A stretch of 64,000 nt of DNA from Formosa undariae (GCF_042427615.1 NZ_JBHMEZ010000012.1:434001-498000), one strand, 5' to 3'. Positions 8,097 through 18,064 are shown, numbered from the stretch's first letter. Program-made: numbers and translations. Notes: a model not told the origin generated them from the letters alone.

Positions 8097-8918
8097 TTAA
8101 ATACTAAAACTAGTTCTAGCCATTAAAGAAAATTCACCAGCATCAATAATTGACTCATTGATTAAATCATTATTTAATTTAAAAATTTCCCTAAGACTAT
8201 CTACAGTATAATTTTCATTCAAATTTTCATTTATGAAATTTACTATTTCTTGAGTTACTTTATTCAAATCACCTTTTAAAGGTCCAATACCTTTTAATCT
8301 ATTGAATGAAGATAACCTATCATCCAATAGTCCTTTACGTTTTAAACCATAATATTTAATCGACATCTCACCACGTAAATCTTTAGCTATTAATGTATCT
8401 TCTTTAAATTCTAGATGATTCTCTGGTTTTTCAGTTGGACATATTAAAATTGGTTTTTCTGATTTAATTAAGTGATTTTTTAAATGCGGTATAGCTCTAT
8501 CACAATTATCATTAAGCGGAAAATTTTCTTTCTTATACTCCCTGTTACATACTTCACAAGAAAAAAACAAATTATTCCAGTCATATACTAACCAATAATA
8601 GCCTGGTTTTTTATAACCTGGCACTCCTGGTATTTTATAACGTCCCTTGGGTCTAAAATGCTCAACATCACCTGGACTATTAGTAGTAAATTTGCTTTCA
8701 CAATAACAGCACTTATTGTGTTGGTCCGATTTTAATTGTTCTTTTACCGTGGTATCTCCATAAATACTATTTTTAAAACCCTTTATATCACTGCCTCTAG
8801 CAGTGTTTGTGTAAGGTCTAGAGTCACACACAAAATCGAGCATGTCCTTAACTTTCTCTTCTAATCCTGCTGTAGCAAGACGATTTGGAACTATATCTGA
8901 CTTATGGATCTTTATCAT
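8097..8918 (-). CDS. PtuB-like HNH endonuclease (Septu-type effector)
   Basis: 273 residues. The nuclease core has paired zinc cysteines (KCCYCESKF, about residues 68-76, and SCEVCNREY, about 113-121) around the HNH-type DVEHFRPKGRY, followed by YYWLVYDWNNLFF, the arrangement of the TIGR02646/PtuB group of HNH proteins. The start overlaps the stop of the upstream ATPase gene by 4 bases (translational coupling). In Septu systems the ATPase PtuA holds PtuB and the complex cleaves nucleic acid after phage infection. Here the pair is the tail of a type I restriction operon. Assignment to Septu is by gene pair and motifs and not by a search. Confidence 0.78.
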   Translation of the reverse strand: MIKIHKSDIVPNRLATAGLEEKVKDMLDFVCDSRPYTNTARGSDIKGFKNSIYGDTTVKEQLKSDQHNKCCYCESKFTTNSPGDVEHFRPKGRYKIPGVPGYKKPGYYWLVYDWNNLFFSCEVCNREYKKENFPLNDNCDRAIPHLKNHLIKSEKPILICPTEKPENHLEFKEDTLIAKDLRGEMSIKYYGLKRKGLLDDRLSSFNRLKGIGPLKGDLNKVTQEIVNFINENLNENYTVDSLREIFKLNNDLINESIIDAGEFSLMARTSFSI

Positions 8919-10519
8919 GATTTATCTACTTTACTAAATATTTCAGATAATTTTTTCATTCTTTCATTCAGTTTCACTTCATAGGATGTTCTGCCTACAC
9001 CAAGATCTTCTATTGTGCTTTCAATCTCTCTAAGTTCTTCTAGTTCATTGCCTTTTAATTCTCTTACTAAAGATCTTAATTGATCTCTTCTAGTGATAGC
9101 ATATTCTATATCTGAAGCTCTAGTTGTTTCAAGTTCATAAATCTCGCTAGTTAAAATCTGATCAATCTTCCAAGTATGCATATTATCTAATTTTCGTACT
9201 TCTGTTTTTTGATCTATTTTTTTAAATAAGATTAAATCAGAAGCTACTACTGACTGAGGAATAAAAGGGCTATGTGTACCTATCATAATATGGCTATTGT
9301 CATCTTCTTTAGCCATTTGTTTAATAATGTTTATGTATTCTCTTTGCCATTTAGGGTTAAGATGCGTATCTGGTTCATCAAGTAAATACAAACTATTTTT
9401 TGTACCTGTAATAATCATCAACCCTAATGTTGCTATCATTTGCTGCTCTCCCTCACTTAAATTAGAAAATGATATAATATCTTCACCTCGTTTTACATCA
9501 AGAACAATTTCTTGTAATAAATCCGATAGATACAAACTCTCCAAGTGACGGAATGTTTCAGCCATATCATGCTTGTACTCTGCTGTAACTTCTTCAATAA
9601 ATTTTTCTGCATTTACTAAAAAAGTAATTGCTTCTTTTTTTGAGCTTTTAATGTTCATAGCATTTACCTGCTCAATTGGAAGTATTAAGTATCTTTTAGA
9701 AATACGATATAAAAAAGAAGCACTATCTAATGCAGAACCTGCTGCTCCCCAAAATTTTTCAACACCATCATCATATGAAATTTTGGAATTAAATTTTGGG
9801 CTTTTTAAAGTCAACGAGAACTGCTGAAATCCATCAATTTTCAGATATTCTTTTAGCAAAACATCAATCGCACTATTTTTATTTTTAAACGCAAATAGAG
9901 TTAATAACAATAGTTGTGAGTATTGATGTTTTGCAAAAAACAAGTTTCTAAAAATCTCCTCTGGTATTATCACTTTATCTTTTTCAGGAATTATAATTTC
10001 TTCCTGATAAGCTTTAAGTTCCTGATCATCTTTTTTATCCTGTGCATTTTTAACATCTATAATAGCTTGTTCTGCATCCACAATATGTTTATCAAATAAT
10101 CCTTCAAACCTTCCGTTTCTTCCAGAATAATACCCTATCACATGAGAAGGAAATAGTTGTTCTTTTTTTGATGAAAATTGTGAAAATGGTATGCTAGAAG
10201 TACGTATTACATCTCTAATTTTTAAATCATTACCCTCTAGTACTATTCTAATTTTATTACTATTAATAGTATAATCCAAACTAAAATCGGTATAAACCTC
10301 ACTCATAGATTGAAGTTCATTTTTAAAAAACTCTTTAAATGCAGCTGGGCTATCAGCTAAATCCAAACATTTAAAAACAATAGTTAGGAACTCAAAAAAA
10401 TTAGATTTTCCAGTTCCGTTTTTACCAAGTAATACACTTATGTAATAAGAGTTAGAAAAATCTATTTTGAATTCTTTTAGATTTTTATATTTATGAATAT
10501 ATAATTTATTTATTCTCAT
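8915..10519 (-). CDS. PtuA-like AAA/ABC-class ATPase
   Basis: 534 residues, ABC/SMC-class ATPase of the AAA_15/AAA_21 type. Walker A GKNGTGKS at residues 32-39, ABC signature LSEGEQQM (about 354-361), Walker B LYLLDEPDTHL (about 376-386) and the switch His in GTHSPF. A coiled-coil-rich insertion carries charged residues (QDKKDDQELKAYQEEI), and the last ~80 residues are helical and charged. It overlaps hsdS by 4 bases upstream and the HNH gene by 4 bases downstream. The pair ATPase + HNH nuclease is the Septu (PtuA/PtuB) layout; similar ATPases also occur in other OLD-like defence systems. It is AT-richer than hsdM by eye, which suggests a separate origin. Confidence 0.78.
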   Translation of the reverse strand: MRINKLYIHKYKNLKEFKIDFSNSYYISVLLGKNGTGKSNFFEFLTIVFKCLDLADSPAAFKEFFKNELQSMSEVYTDFSLDYTINSNKIRIVLEGNDLKIRDVIRTSSIPFSQFSSKKEQLFPSHVIGYYSGRNGRFEGLFDKHIVDAEQAIIDVKNAQDKKDDQELKAYQEEIIIPEKDKVIIPEEIFRNLFFAKHQYSQLLLLTLFAFKNKNSAIDVLLKEYLKIDGFQQFSLTLKSPKFNSKISYDDGVEKFWGAAGSALDSASFLYRISKRYLILPIEQVNAMNIKSSKKEAITFLVNAEKFIEEVTAEYKHDMAETFRHLESLYLSDLLQEIVLDVKRGEDIISFSNLSEGEQQMIATLGLMIITGTKNSLYLLDEPDTHLNPKWQREYINIIKQMAKEDDNSHIMIGTHSPFIPQSVVASDLILFKKIDQKTEVRKLDNMHTWKIDQILTSEIYELETTRASDIEYAITRRDQLRSLVRELKGNELEELREIESTIEDLGVGRTSYEVKLNERMKKLSEIFSKVDKS

Positions 10520-12123
10520 TTACTCACCACCTTAACCAACATTTTGTTTTCAACATCATATTTAATCATACCCGATTCAAGTTCCTTATCAAATTGAGTT
10601 AAAAATAAATGTTGGGACAAACCAGAAAGTTTATACAATTCTTTTTCTGATAACCCTTTTGAATAATTTAACAAAACTGAATAAAGAGGAAATTCAGGAT
10701 TTGGTTTTATTATTTCCTTTTTTGAAATCTTAATATTGCTTTTCTTCGTTGATTTTTTTCTTGCTTTCTTTTTTTCCTCTGCCTTCAACCTCTGTATCTC
10801 CTCCAACAATTCTTTAGCATCACCATCTGTATCCAACTGCGCCACCAACTCGCCTTTAAAGGCTTTGGCTAAAATAGCTTGTGGTAAACTGTCTATTTTT
10901 GTTTTTAGGGTTTGGTATTGGGCTTCTATTTTATCTGCTTTGGCAAATAAATGTTCTACTCGTTTTACTATTTCGGTTTGCTCTTCTTTTGATGGAACTA
11001 AAACAGGTATTTTTGACAGACCTTTTTGATTTATTTTAGGTAAAACACTCCTTGTACCAGCAGTATTTGCATAACTCAAAAACTGACTAGATAGCATATA
11101 GTAAAATAGATACTCTAGTATAAGTTCTGTTTTTATTGGATACATATCAGCACTACATAAACCTCGATAATTTGCTATGGTTAATTTTGATAAGTAAGGT
11201 CGAATCTTAGAATATATAATTGAATTGGCTTCAAATAAATGTTTATCGCTAACAGGTTTTATATCTTCAACTAATTGTTCTTTTATTAATTGCCCACTTT
11301 CTTTTTCTATACAATCAGGTGTTACATATGGTAATTCTAAATATAAATCAGGGTTTACTAAATTTGAATTTATACTAGCGACTGATGAAAATGCCAAAAC
11401 AACCCATTCATCAGGAACATCGGTATTTATCTCTCTAAAATCTTCACTTTGAATTGAACGATATTCATTCCCCAACTCCTTCCCAACACGCCATTCCTCA
11501 GTAAGTTTACCTATTACCGCTTGGGTTAACACCGCTTCTCTAAAGTTTTTAAGGATTTGTGGTATATTGTTTAAACGTGTCTTAAGAGTGTCTAGATGTC
11601 CAAATAATTCGTCTAACTTGGCCACAATGCGTTGTTGTTCTGCTAGTGGTGGAAGTGGAACTGCAAACGATTTTAATTTCTTTTGATTAATGGAAGATTG
11701 ATTTACAGACCGTTGTGCAACCTCTATAAACTTACCTGAAAATCTATAATGCCTTAAAATATAATTTAGCAAATCACCATCAAATTGAGGCATCGCCCTA
11801 AGTAACAGTAAATTTATTCCATGAATAATAGTTTGATCTAAATTAAATACTGCTGTTTTCCCTAAATGTTTATCACTATTAATATGACTAAATAACACAT
11901 CCCCTTTTAGTAATCCGTATTTTTTAATATCTTCTTCAGAGGCATCAACATATTTTACACGATCTAAATCAATTGTTTCATTCCATATTGTTTCAATTCT
12001 TGAAATAGGTAATGAACCTTCAAATGGTTCTTCTTCTTGTTTCAAGCTAGAACCATTAGTCATTCTCAAAACAACTGTATCTAAATCTGTTTCTACCCAA
12101 TTTTTTGGCAACATATTTTTCAT
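10516..12123 (-). CDS. hsdS: Type I restriction-modification specificity subunit HsdS, with C-terminal extension
   Basis: 535 residues. Two target-recognition domains each end in a conserved helical spacer: PLPPLAEQQRIVAKLDELF (about residues 157-175) and VPSKEEQTEIVKRVEHLF (about 378-395), followed by LPQAILAKAFKGELV. The protein determines the methylation and cleavage site and bridges HsdM and HsdR. After the usual end (GDAKELLEEIQRLKAEE) there is a Lys-rich linker and ~70 more residues that look like a winged helix (FPLYSVLLNYSKGLSEKELY). The start abuts the hsdM stop with no spacer, and the stop overlaps the ATPase start by 4 bases. No second hsdS or invertase is nearby, so shuffling of specificity is not suggested. 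Confidence 0.9.
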   Translation of the reverse strand: MKNMLPKNWVETDLDTVVLRMTNGSSLKQEEEPFEGSLPISRIETIWNETIDLDRVKYVDASEEDIKKYGLLKGDVLFSHINSDKHLGKTAVFNLDQTIIHGINLLLLRAMPQFDGDLLNYILRHYRFSGKFIEVAQRSVNQSSINQKKLKSFAVPLPPLAEQQRIVAKLDELFGHLDTLKTRLNNIPQILKNFREAVLTQAVIGKLTEEWRVGKELGNEYRSIQSEDFREINTDVPDEWVVLAFSSVASINSNLVNPDLYLELPYVTPDCIEKESGQLIKEQLVEDIKPVSDKHLFEANSIIYSKIRPYLSKLTIANYRGLCSADMYPIKTELILEYLFYYMLSSQFLSYANTAGTRSVLPKINQKGLSKIPVLVPSKEEQTEIVKRVEHLFAKADKIEAQYQTLKTKIDSLPQAILAKAFKGELVAQLDTDGDAKELLEEIQRLKAEEKKKARKKSTKKSNIKISKKEIIKPNPEFPLYSVLLNYSKGLSEKELYKLSGLSQHLFLTQFDKELESGMIKYDVENKMLVKVVSK

Positions 12124-13527
12124 CTAGTTTAATGCTTTAATTAAGGCATTCAACTCTTTGGTAATGCTAGTTAATTCGGTTAACGCTTGGTTGGCAATGT
12201 CTATAGGTTCTCCAACATCTTCGGCTTTGGTAATGCTATCGTCTGCAATTAAGCCTAAATCTAGCGAATCGTTCTTTTTAGTAATCGTTTCTCTGGTAAT
12301 ACAGCTAAAACGTTCGTCTTTAATTTTGTTTCGGTCTTTTGCTGTGTAGGCTTTCTCAAAGTCTGTAAAATAGCTTTCGGTAAATGGTGTGCGTTTTCCA
12401 AAATTGGGCATATTGGTACGCATATCGTAAAACCACACATTTTTGGTGTTGGCTTTGTCTGTGGTACCACGCTCAAAAAACAACACATTTGTTTTTACGC
12501 CTGCTGCGTAAAAAATACCTGTTGGCAAACGTAAAATGGTATGTAGATTACATTTTTCCATGAGGTCTTTACGTACGTTTTGTCCGTCGCCATCTTCAAA
12601 CAACACATTATCTGGTAATACTACGGCTGCTCTTGCGTCTCCTCTAGTATGTAAACTACGGTAAATACCTTGTAAAAAGTTTAATTGCTTGTTACTAGTA
12701 GGATATACCAAATCGGTTCTAGTTGGTCGGTCTCCTCCTTTTTTAGTTCCAAATGGTGGGTTTGCTAAGACTAAGTCCATGTTCTTTATGCTTTCTCCAT
12801 AACTACTTAAAGAATCGCCTAAGGCAATGTTTCCACCCATACCGTGTAAAAAGGAATTCATCATGGCCAAACGGTGTGTGTCGCCTACCAACTCGCAACC
12901 AGAATATTGCTCGTTTTGTAAGTGGTTATTTTGAGCTTCACTTAATTTATATAGATCATTATGTTTTAAAATATAATGATGAGCTGCAATCATAAATCCA
13001 TAGGTTCCGCATGCAGGATCGTTAAGGCGTTCGCCCACTTTAGGGTCCATTAAACGCACCATCACGTTAATTAATGGTCGTGGTGTAAAGTATTGTCCTG
13101 CTCCCGATTTTTTCTCGCTCGCATTCTTCTCTAGCAAGCCTTCGTACATTTCACCTAAACCTTCGTCTTTGGCTTCAAACCAATCGAGCTCGTCGATGTG
13201 TTTTATAATTTTACGCAGGTTAGCAGGTTCTTGAATACTGGTTTGTGCGTTGTTGTATATTTTCTGAATGCTACCTGTACTTTCCGTTCCTAATTTTAAT
13301 AATAACTGACGGTAGAATGTAGACAACTCAATACCTTCTTTTTGTTTAAGGTCTGCCCAACGGTAGCCTTGTGGAAGTTTATCGTTATAATCGGTTTCTT
13401 CTGCCATTTTAAGAAACAGAATAAACGTCAGTTCGTTTAGGTATTGGTGATAGGTAATCCCATCGTCACGAAGTACGTTACAAAGGTTCCAAAGTTTATT
13501 TACTATTTCTTGAGTAGATAATGCCAT
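12124..13527 (-). CDS. hsdM: Type I restriction-modification DNA methyltransferase HsdM
   Basis: 467 residues. N-terminal HsdM_N helical domain (STQEIVNKLWNLCNVLRDDG), then an N6-adenine methyltransferase core with the SAM-binding DPACGTYGFM (about residues 169-178) and the catalytic NPPFG (about 254-258). It methylates the half-sites chosen by HsdS using S-adenosylmethionine and is the core of both the methylase and restriction complexes. It directly abuts its neighbours on both sides (stop at 12124 against hsdS start 12123; start 13527 against the upstream stop 13528). Length is normal for the EcoEI-like (type IB) group. Confidence 0.95.
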   Translation of the reverse strand: MALSTQEIVNKLWNLCNVLRDDGITYHQYLNELTFILFLKMAEETDYNDKLPQGYRWADLKQKEGIELSTFYRQLLLKLGTESTGSIQKIYNNAQTSIQEPANLRKIIKHIDELDWFEAKDEGLGEMYEGLLEKNASEKKSGAGQYFTPRPLINVMVRLMDPKVGERLNDPACGTYGFMIAAHHYILKHNDLYKLSEAQNNHLQNEQYSGCELVGDTHRLAMMNSFLHGMGGNIALGDSLSSYGESIKNMDLVLANPPFGTKKGGDRPTRTDLVYPTSNKQLNFLQGIYRSLHTRGDARAAVVLPDNVLFEDGDGQNVRKDLMEKCNLHTILRLPTGIFYAAGVKTNVLFFERGTTDKANTKNVWFYDMRTNMPNFGKRTPFTESYFTDFEKAYTAKDRNKIKDERFSCITRETITKKNDSLDLGLIADDSITKAEDVGEPIDIANQALTELTSITKELNALIKALN

Positions 13528-14811
13528 TTATATGTTTTGTGTATCTTTTAATTGTTCTTGGTCTAATACTTTTAAAGCCTCTTGAAATGCATCTATTTCT
13601 GCTTTAATTGTATTTGCAATAATAGTTGTTTTTTCATCTAGTTTTGTTGGGTTTGCTAATTCAAAAATAGCTTTTGAATTGAAAGCTCTAAAATTTAGTT
13701 TCTCATCGGTAAATCTCCAACCTAACCACCTTTCTGTATTTTCGTATTTCCACTCTGAATTTTCCAGTATACCTGAGTACTTACTACAATCTTCTACATT
13801 TTGACTTATTAGCTTATCGTTTTTAAAAAGTTGAAAACCATAGTAAACATGATGATGTAATTCTACTTTAAATTGAATTTTTAAAGGTTCTTTTTGATAT
13901 AAATCGATTACTAATCCGTATTCTACATCTCTATTTTTACTCTTCGTATAATAATTTTTAATATTGTCTGCGGTAACGCTAAGTTCCTTATTAATAATAA
14001 AAGATTTTTCTTCTAACTTTTCTTTTAATCGTTCCCAAAATTTGCTTTGTATTTTAATTTTAGAAGCCGTCAGACTTTCTTCTATTAAAACAGCATGCTT
14101 TAAATTATCTTCGGTTGCCGTAATGTATTCCGTTATTTCTTTGTTCATTTTATTATTTCCAGATTGTCCTGTTAAAGTATTTATAAGGTTTATGTAATGC
14201 GTAATACCTTCTCGTAATAAAGGCAATTCTACAGCGTCTTTCCTACAAACTATTAGCCAATCTTTTATATCGTACTTGTAGGATAGTAATTTAAAATCTG
14301 TTTCAGGGTTTAGTGCTGTTTTGCCTTCTACTTGTGTCAGGTCTACTACAGTGTTTATATAACTACCTTCTGAAGGCTCAGTTCCAAACAGTGTTAGATA
14401 AAAAATATTATGTTTAGAATAGTTATAATACCGTAACAATTGATTATCCTGATCGCTAGCATATATTTTATTTTCTATAGTAATTGAAGCCCCCTTATTA
14501 TCGGATATAAATATATCTATTAGTCCTCCGGTTATTTCTTTTACAGGTCCGATATACTTCTCAATAGATACCTCTGCCGATTTGGTATCTATTTGAATTT
14601 TAAATAGGTCTGCAAAGTGCCTTAAAAACAAATCACCTTGGCCATGTGAACCTTTAGGATTTAATAATTCTGCTATAAACTTTGAGTGCAACCGTACTTC
14701 ATCTGTAGTTACGTTAATAACTTCAAATACATTAAAAGCATCTCCTGATACTTTTTTTAATTGCTCGTATGTCTTCGAAATTTGAGCAATCCGTTTTAAT
14801 AAGCTTTTCAT
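13528..14811 (-). CDS. PD-(D/E)XK nuclease superfamily protein (PDDEXK_4 type)
   Basis: 427 residues. The N-terminal half carries the motif GGLIDIFISDNKG ... ITIENKIYASDQDNQLLRYY (about residues 93-130): an Asp in the second strand, E-x-K in IENKI and the DQ..QL..Y helix, as in the PDDEXK_4 (PF14281) nucleases. Upstream lies the E-V...LHSKFIAELLNP box also common in that family. These proteins often sit inside type I restriction operons with unknown role. The gene lies between hsdR and hsdM, 17 bases after hsdR and directly abutting hsdM, so it is almost surely expressed with them. It could be an accessory nuclease or an inhibitor/sensor component. Confidence 0.82.
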   Translation of the reverse strand: MKSLLKRIAQISKTYEQLKKVSGDAFNVFEVINVTTDEVRLHSKFIAELLNPKGSHGQGDLFLRHFADLFKIQIDTKSAEVSIEKYIGPVKEITGGLIDIFISDNKGASITIENKIYASDQDNQLLRYYNYSKHNIFYLTLFGTEPSEGSYINTVVDLTQVEGKTALNPETDFKLLSYKYDIKDWLIVCRKDAVELPLLREGITHYINLINTLTGQSGNNKMNKEITEYITATEDNLKHAVLIEESLTASKIKIQSKFWERLKEKLEEKSFIINKELSVTADNIKNYYTKSKNRDVEYGLVIDLYQKEPLKIQFKVELHHHVYYGFQLFKNDKLISQNVEDCSKYSGILENSEWKYENTERWLGWRFTDEKLNFRAFNSKAIFELANPTKLDEKTTIIANTIKAEIDAFQEALKVLDQEQLKDTQNI

Positions 14812-14828
14812 GGTATTAATTTTACTAT

Positions 14829-17800
14829 TTATGCGTATAAATAGTTGTTTAACTCGTTTATTATCTGAGCCGCTTCGTTTTTAAACACTTTGTCCAAACG
14901 TTTTAAACCTCCATCTACACTAAACGGTGGTTTGTTTAAATCTTCTAAGGTGATTATGGATTCTTTTTGCAGTTGTGCTTCTATTTTATCGAGCCACTTT
15001 AATTGAATTTGATTCCAGTTATGCGATACCTTTAATTTAGCTACAGCATTGGCAATACGCTCTTGATGATTCACTAAATTTTCGCCTAAAGCAGAGGTGC
15101 GTATATGTGCAATAATATCGGCTACGATATCTGTATTGGTGACTTCTCTATAAGCTGTATTTAATTTAGTCCTGTTATACCCTTCTGTATCTAAAATGAG
15201 TCTAAGCTCTTTTAAATCTTTACGCGTTAAACTATTAGGCTTTGTACAGACAATATTAAGAGCAGATATTTTATTTCTGTTATTCTGAATAAACGTGGCA
15301 AATGACTCTAAATAATCTTTAGGCTTTAAGTTTTTTTCGTAAGCCCGAGAGACTTCCTGTAAACTATCTACATGGTCACTAAACAACGTGCCCAGTCCAT
15401 ACGCTTTTCCTTTCTCTCTATCCAAGAACTCCCATAAATGGCTGTAATCTTGCATCGCTTTATTAAGGTTTTCTAAATCAATAGACTTTAACTGCTTTGC
15501 AAAATCTCTAACCAAAGGTGCTCCCGATAAAGTGGTAAATTGTTCTTTTTGGTAGTCGTTAAAATTAGAAAATTTACGCTGTAATTTTGCGATTACACGA
15601 TCTAATTTTGCTTCTTTACTATAATCATCTTCAATAATACTAAGTTCTTCCACCAAGTTAACAAACGTCTTGTTTACCAATGGCGCCACTGGTTTCATAA
15701 CATCTTCTTTAGCCATGATTTCCGTTACTCCAACGCAATCGTATATTTTAAAAACATCTTTACCAATATCATCACAACGTCTAGTAGCACGCCCCACCAT
15801 CTGATCGTAAAGAATACGAGAATTTACACGACGTAAGAATACTAAATTAGAAATACTAGGTACATCAATCCCCGTGGTTAATAAATCTACCGTAACGACA
15901 ATACTAGGGTACTGATCATTTTTAAACTTGCGTAACAGGTCTTCCCTATCGTAAACATTACCTGTAATTTTTACAATGGCATCGTTATCTACAGGTTCAC
16001 CCAAATCGGTATACACCTCGTACAATAACTTTACAATAGTATCTGCATGTGTATTTGTAGCTGCAAATATTAAGGTTTTAGCTCTGTTTTCTGGAAGAAT
16101 ACCATAAGTAGCAACTAATTCATGTAATACCACGCGGTTAAAACTTTCTGTAATTACCCTGCGATTAAAACCTGTAATTTCTACTTTTATTTCATCTTCT
16201 GTAATGCCTGTGCTTACAATTTCATTGGCTTCGGGATCGTAAATTTTGACTTCATCGCCTTGTTCCCAAACAATACCATCTTGCGATAATTTGGTTTGAA
16301 ACACATAGGGCGGTTCAAAATCTATTAAATACCCTTCAACTACGGCTTGACGATAAGAGTACATAAAAACAGGATCTCCAAAAATATCTTTAGTATGTAT
16401 TGCTGGCGTTGCGGTTAAACCAATACGGTATGCATCAAAATAATCTAATACCATGCGGTACTTCCCTTGGAAATCGATCTGATCTCTTAAAAAGACTTCT
16501 TCCTCGTCCATTTCTCGATCTAGTGTATAACCTCTGTGCGCTTCATCAACTACGATACAATCGTAATCTCCTACACTTGGCGGTTGCTCGGAATATACAA
16601 TGCGTTGTACCATACCTTGCACAGTAGCAAAATGAATTTTAGTATCTAATTGTGCTATTTTATCCTCTAAATCTTGTAAATCGTAAATCTGAGCAAAGGT
16701 TTGCAGATTTTCTATGTGCACTTCCTTAAACGCATCTGAAGCTTGTTTCCCCAACATACGTCGGTCTACCAAAAATAAAATTCTTCTAAATCTTCCGGAT
16801 GCAATTAAACGGTAGCACATACCAATCATGGTTCGTGTTTTTCCTGTACCAGTAGCCATGGCTAATAAGGCGCGTCGATCTTCAAGGTTATTTAAAATCT
16901 TATCCTCTACTGCTTTTATGGCATTAATTTGATAGTCCCTTAGTCCTAATCCACTCGGATCAGATAACAGTTCATATCCTGTATTTTTAAGTTTATCTAC
17001 ACCTTCCTTTTCATCGTAGTTTAATTTTTCGATAAGATCTCTGGGTGAGAACCAATCCGATAACGAACGTGATAAATTATGTGAATTTCTTGCGTCCCAA
17101 AACCAAATTCCTGACGCGGTTTTATATTGTTCTAGGTATTGTCTACCATTTGTAGAAAATAAAAAAGGTACTTTGTAACCATTCCAACACTGTAATAATT
17201 CAATATCCTGAACAGGTTCTATACATGCAGCATACACTTTAGATTGTCTTAGATTTGTAGAAATATCGCTAGCATATTTTTTAGCTTCGACAATACCGTA
17301 TAAGGTTTTCCCTATAAATAAGGCATAATCTGCCCATTTCCCTTTGCATGGCCATTCTGCGATAGCCATCATTCGTTCTTTTTCTGGACGTGTTTTATGT
17401 GTTTTATAGTTCAGCGTTTCAGTATCGCATTCCCAACCTGCGGTTCTTAATTTGGGATCTATTAATAACAGACGCGTGTCTTTTTCGTTTAGAGATATAT
17501 TTTTTGCATTAATAGCTCCTCTGCGCTTACGAGCCTCTGTTGCTTGCTGATCTGAATTAAGACTTTCTATCTTAGACTGATAATCTACTACCTGTTTAGA
17601 TAGTATCTCGAGTTGCGCATTTAGCGCATCAATATTATATTGTGGTTGTTCTGGTAAGGTGTAAGTATGTGCTTCAACATAATCGTTATTGTAAGTTTCG
17701 TAAAACCACTTCGTTAGTTGAAAGCATTTTTTCAATATAAATAAAGCTTCCTCTTTGGAACCTGTTCCATCATGAGAGGCTTTATTCCCTGATTTTCTTA

Positions 17801-18053
17801 CCGTGTGCAATAAACCTTTAATAATCTCAGGGAGTATATTTTTATAATACAATTGATTGATCCGATCTACTGGATTACCATAAAAGGGTTCTAAATCTTC
17901 AAATTCCCAAATTAAGCCTGTTATCTTTTCTGACAATAAACGGGTTTTAGTGAGTACTGAACTGGGATCTATTTGAATTAATTCCTCTGCGATTTCACAA
18001 ATAGTATATAATTCCGGGTAATCATCTTGCAAAAACGAAAAACTTGAGGCCAT
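14829..18053 (-). CDS. hsdR: Type I restriction enzyme motor/endonuclease subunit HsdR (EcoEI-like)
   Basis: 1074 residues. N terminus: a DUF4145-like helical domain (about 1-120), a short coiled coil, then the PD-(D/E)XK nuclease with WADYALF (Asp about 243) and GIVEAKK (about 253-259). The SF2 helicase follows: Walker A MATGTGKT (about 399-406), DEAH box VVDEAHRG (about 499-506), TLFAATNTHAD region, and motif VI MVGRATRRC. A C-terminal EcoEI_R_C-like helical part ends the protein. It translocates DNA and cuts at a distance when unmodified sites are met. It is the first gene of the - strand island; a perfect 12-bp inverted repeat and a 10-bp palindrome lie just upstream of its start. Confidence 0.95.
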   Translation of the reverse strand: MASSFSFLQDDYPELYTICEIAEELIQIDPSSVLTKTRLLSEKITGLIWEFEDLEPFYGNPVDRINQLYYKNILPEIIKGLLHTVRKSGNKASHDGTGSKEEALFILKKCFQLTKWFYETYNNDYVEAHTYTLPEQPQYNIDALNAQLEILSKQVVDYQSKIESLNSDQQATEARKRRGAINAKNISLNEKDTRLLLIDPKLRTAGWECDTETLNYKTHKTRPEKERMMAIAEWPCKGKWADYALFIGKTLYGIVEAKKYASDISTNLRQSKVYAACIEPVQDIELLQCWNGYKVPFLFSTNGRQYLEQYKTASGIWFWDARNSHNLSRSLSDWFSPRDLIEKLNYDEKEGVDKLKNTGYELLSDPSGLGLRDYQINAIKAVEDKILNNLEDRRALLAMATGTGKTRTMIGMCYRLIASGRFRRILFLVDRRMLGKQASDAFKEVHIENLQTFAQIYDLQDLEDKIAQLDTKIHFATVQGMVQRIVYSEQPPSVGDYDCIVVDEAHRGYTLDREMDEEEVFLRDQIDFQGKYRMVLDYFDAYRIGLTATPAIHTKDIFGDPVFMYSYRQAVVEGYLIDFEPPYVFQTKLSQDGIVWEQGDEVKIYDPEANEIVSTGITEDEIKVEITGFNRRVITESFNRVVLHELVATYGILPENRAKTLIFAATNTHADTIVKLLYEVYTDLGEPVDNDAIVKITGNVYDREDLLRKFKNDQYPSIVVTVDLLTTGIDVPSISNLVFLRRVNSRILYDQMVGRATRRCDDIGKDVFKIYDCVGVTEIMAKEDVMKPVAPLVNKTFVNLVEELSIIEDDYSKEAKLDRVIAKLQRKFSNFNDYQKEQFTTLSGAPLVRDFAKQLKSIDLENLNKAMQDYSHLWEFLDREKGKAYGLGTLFSDHVDSLQEVSRAYEKNLKPKDYLESFATFIQNNRNKISALNIVCTKPNSLTRKDLKELRLILDTEGYNRTKLNTAYREVTNTDIVADIIAHIRTSALGENLVNHQERIANAVAKLKVSHNWNQIQLKWLDKIEAQLQKESIITLEDLNKPPFSVDGGLKRLDKVFKNEAAQIINELNNYLYA

Positions 18054-18064
18054 TATGGTGGTTG

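Noticed and set aside
8097..10519. ATPase and HNH genes as part of a retron
   Set aside because: Similar pairs serve as retron effectors, but no reverse transcriptase gene is present in the window.
12261..12488. 75-codon - strand frame inside hsdM
   Set aside because: Lies in another frame of a fully supported gene and has no independent support.
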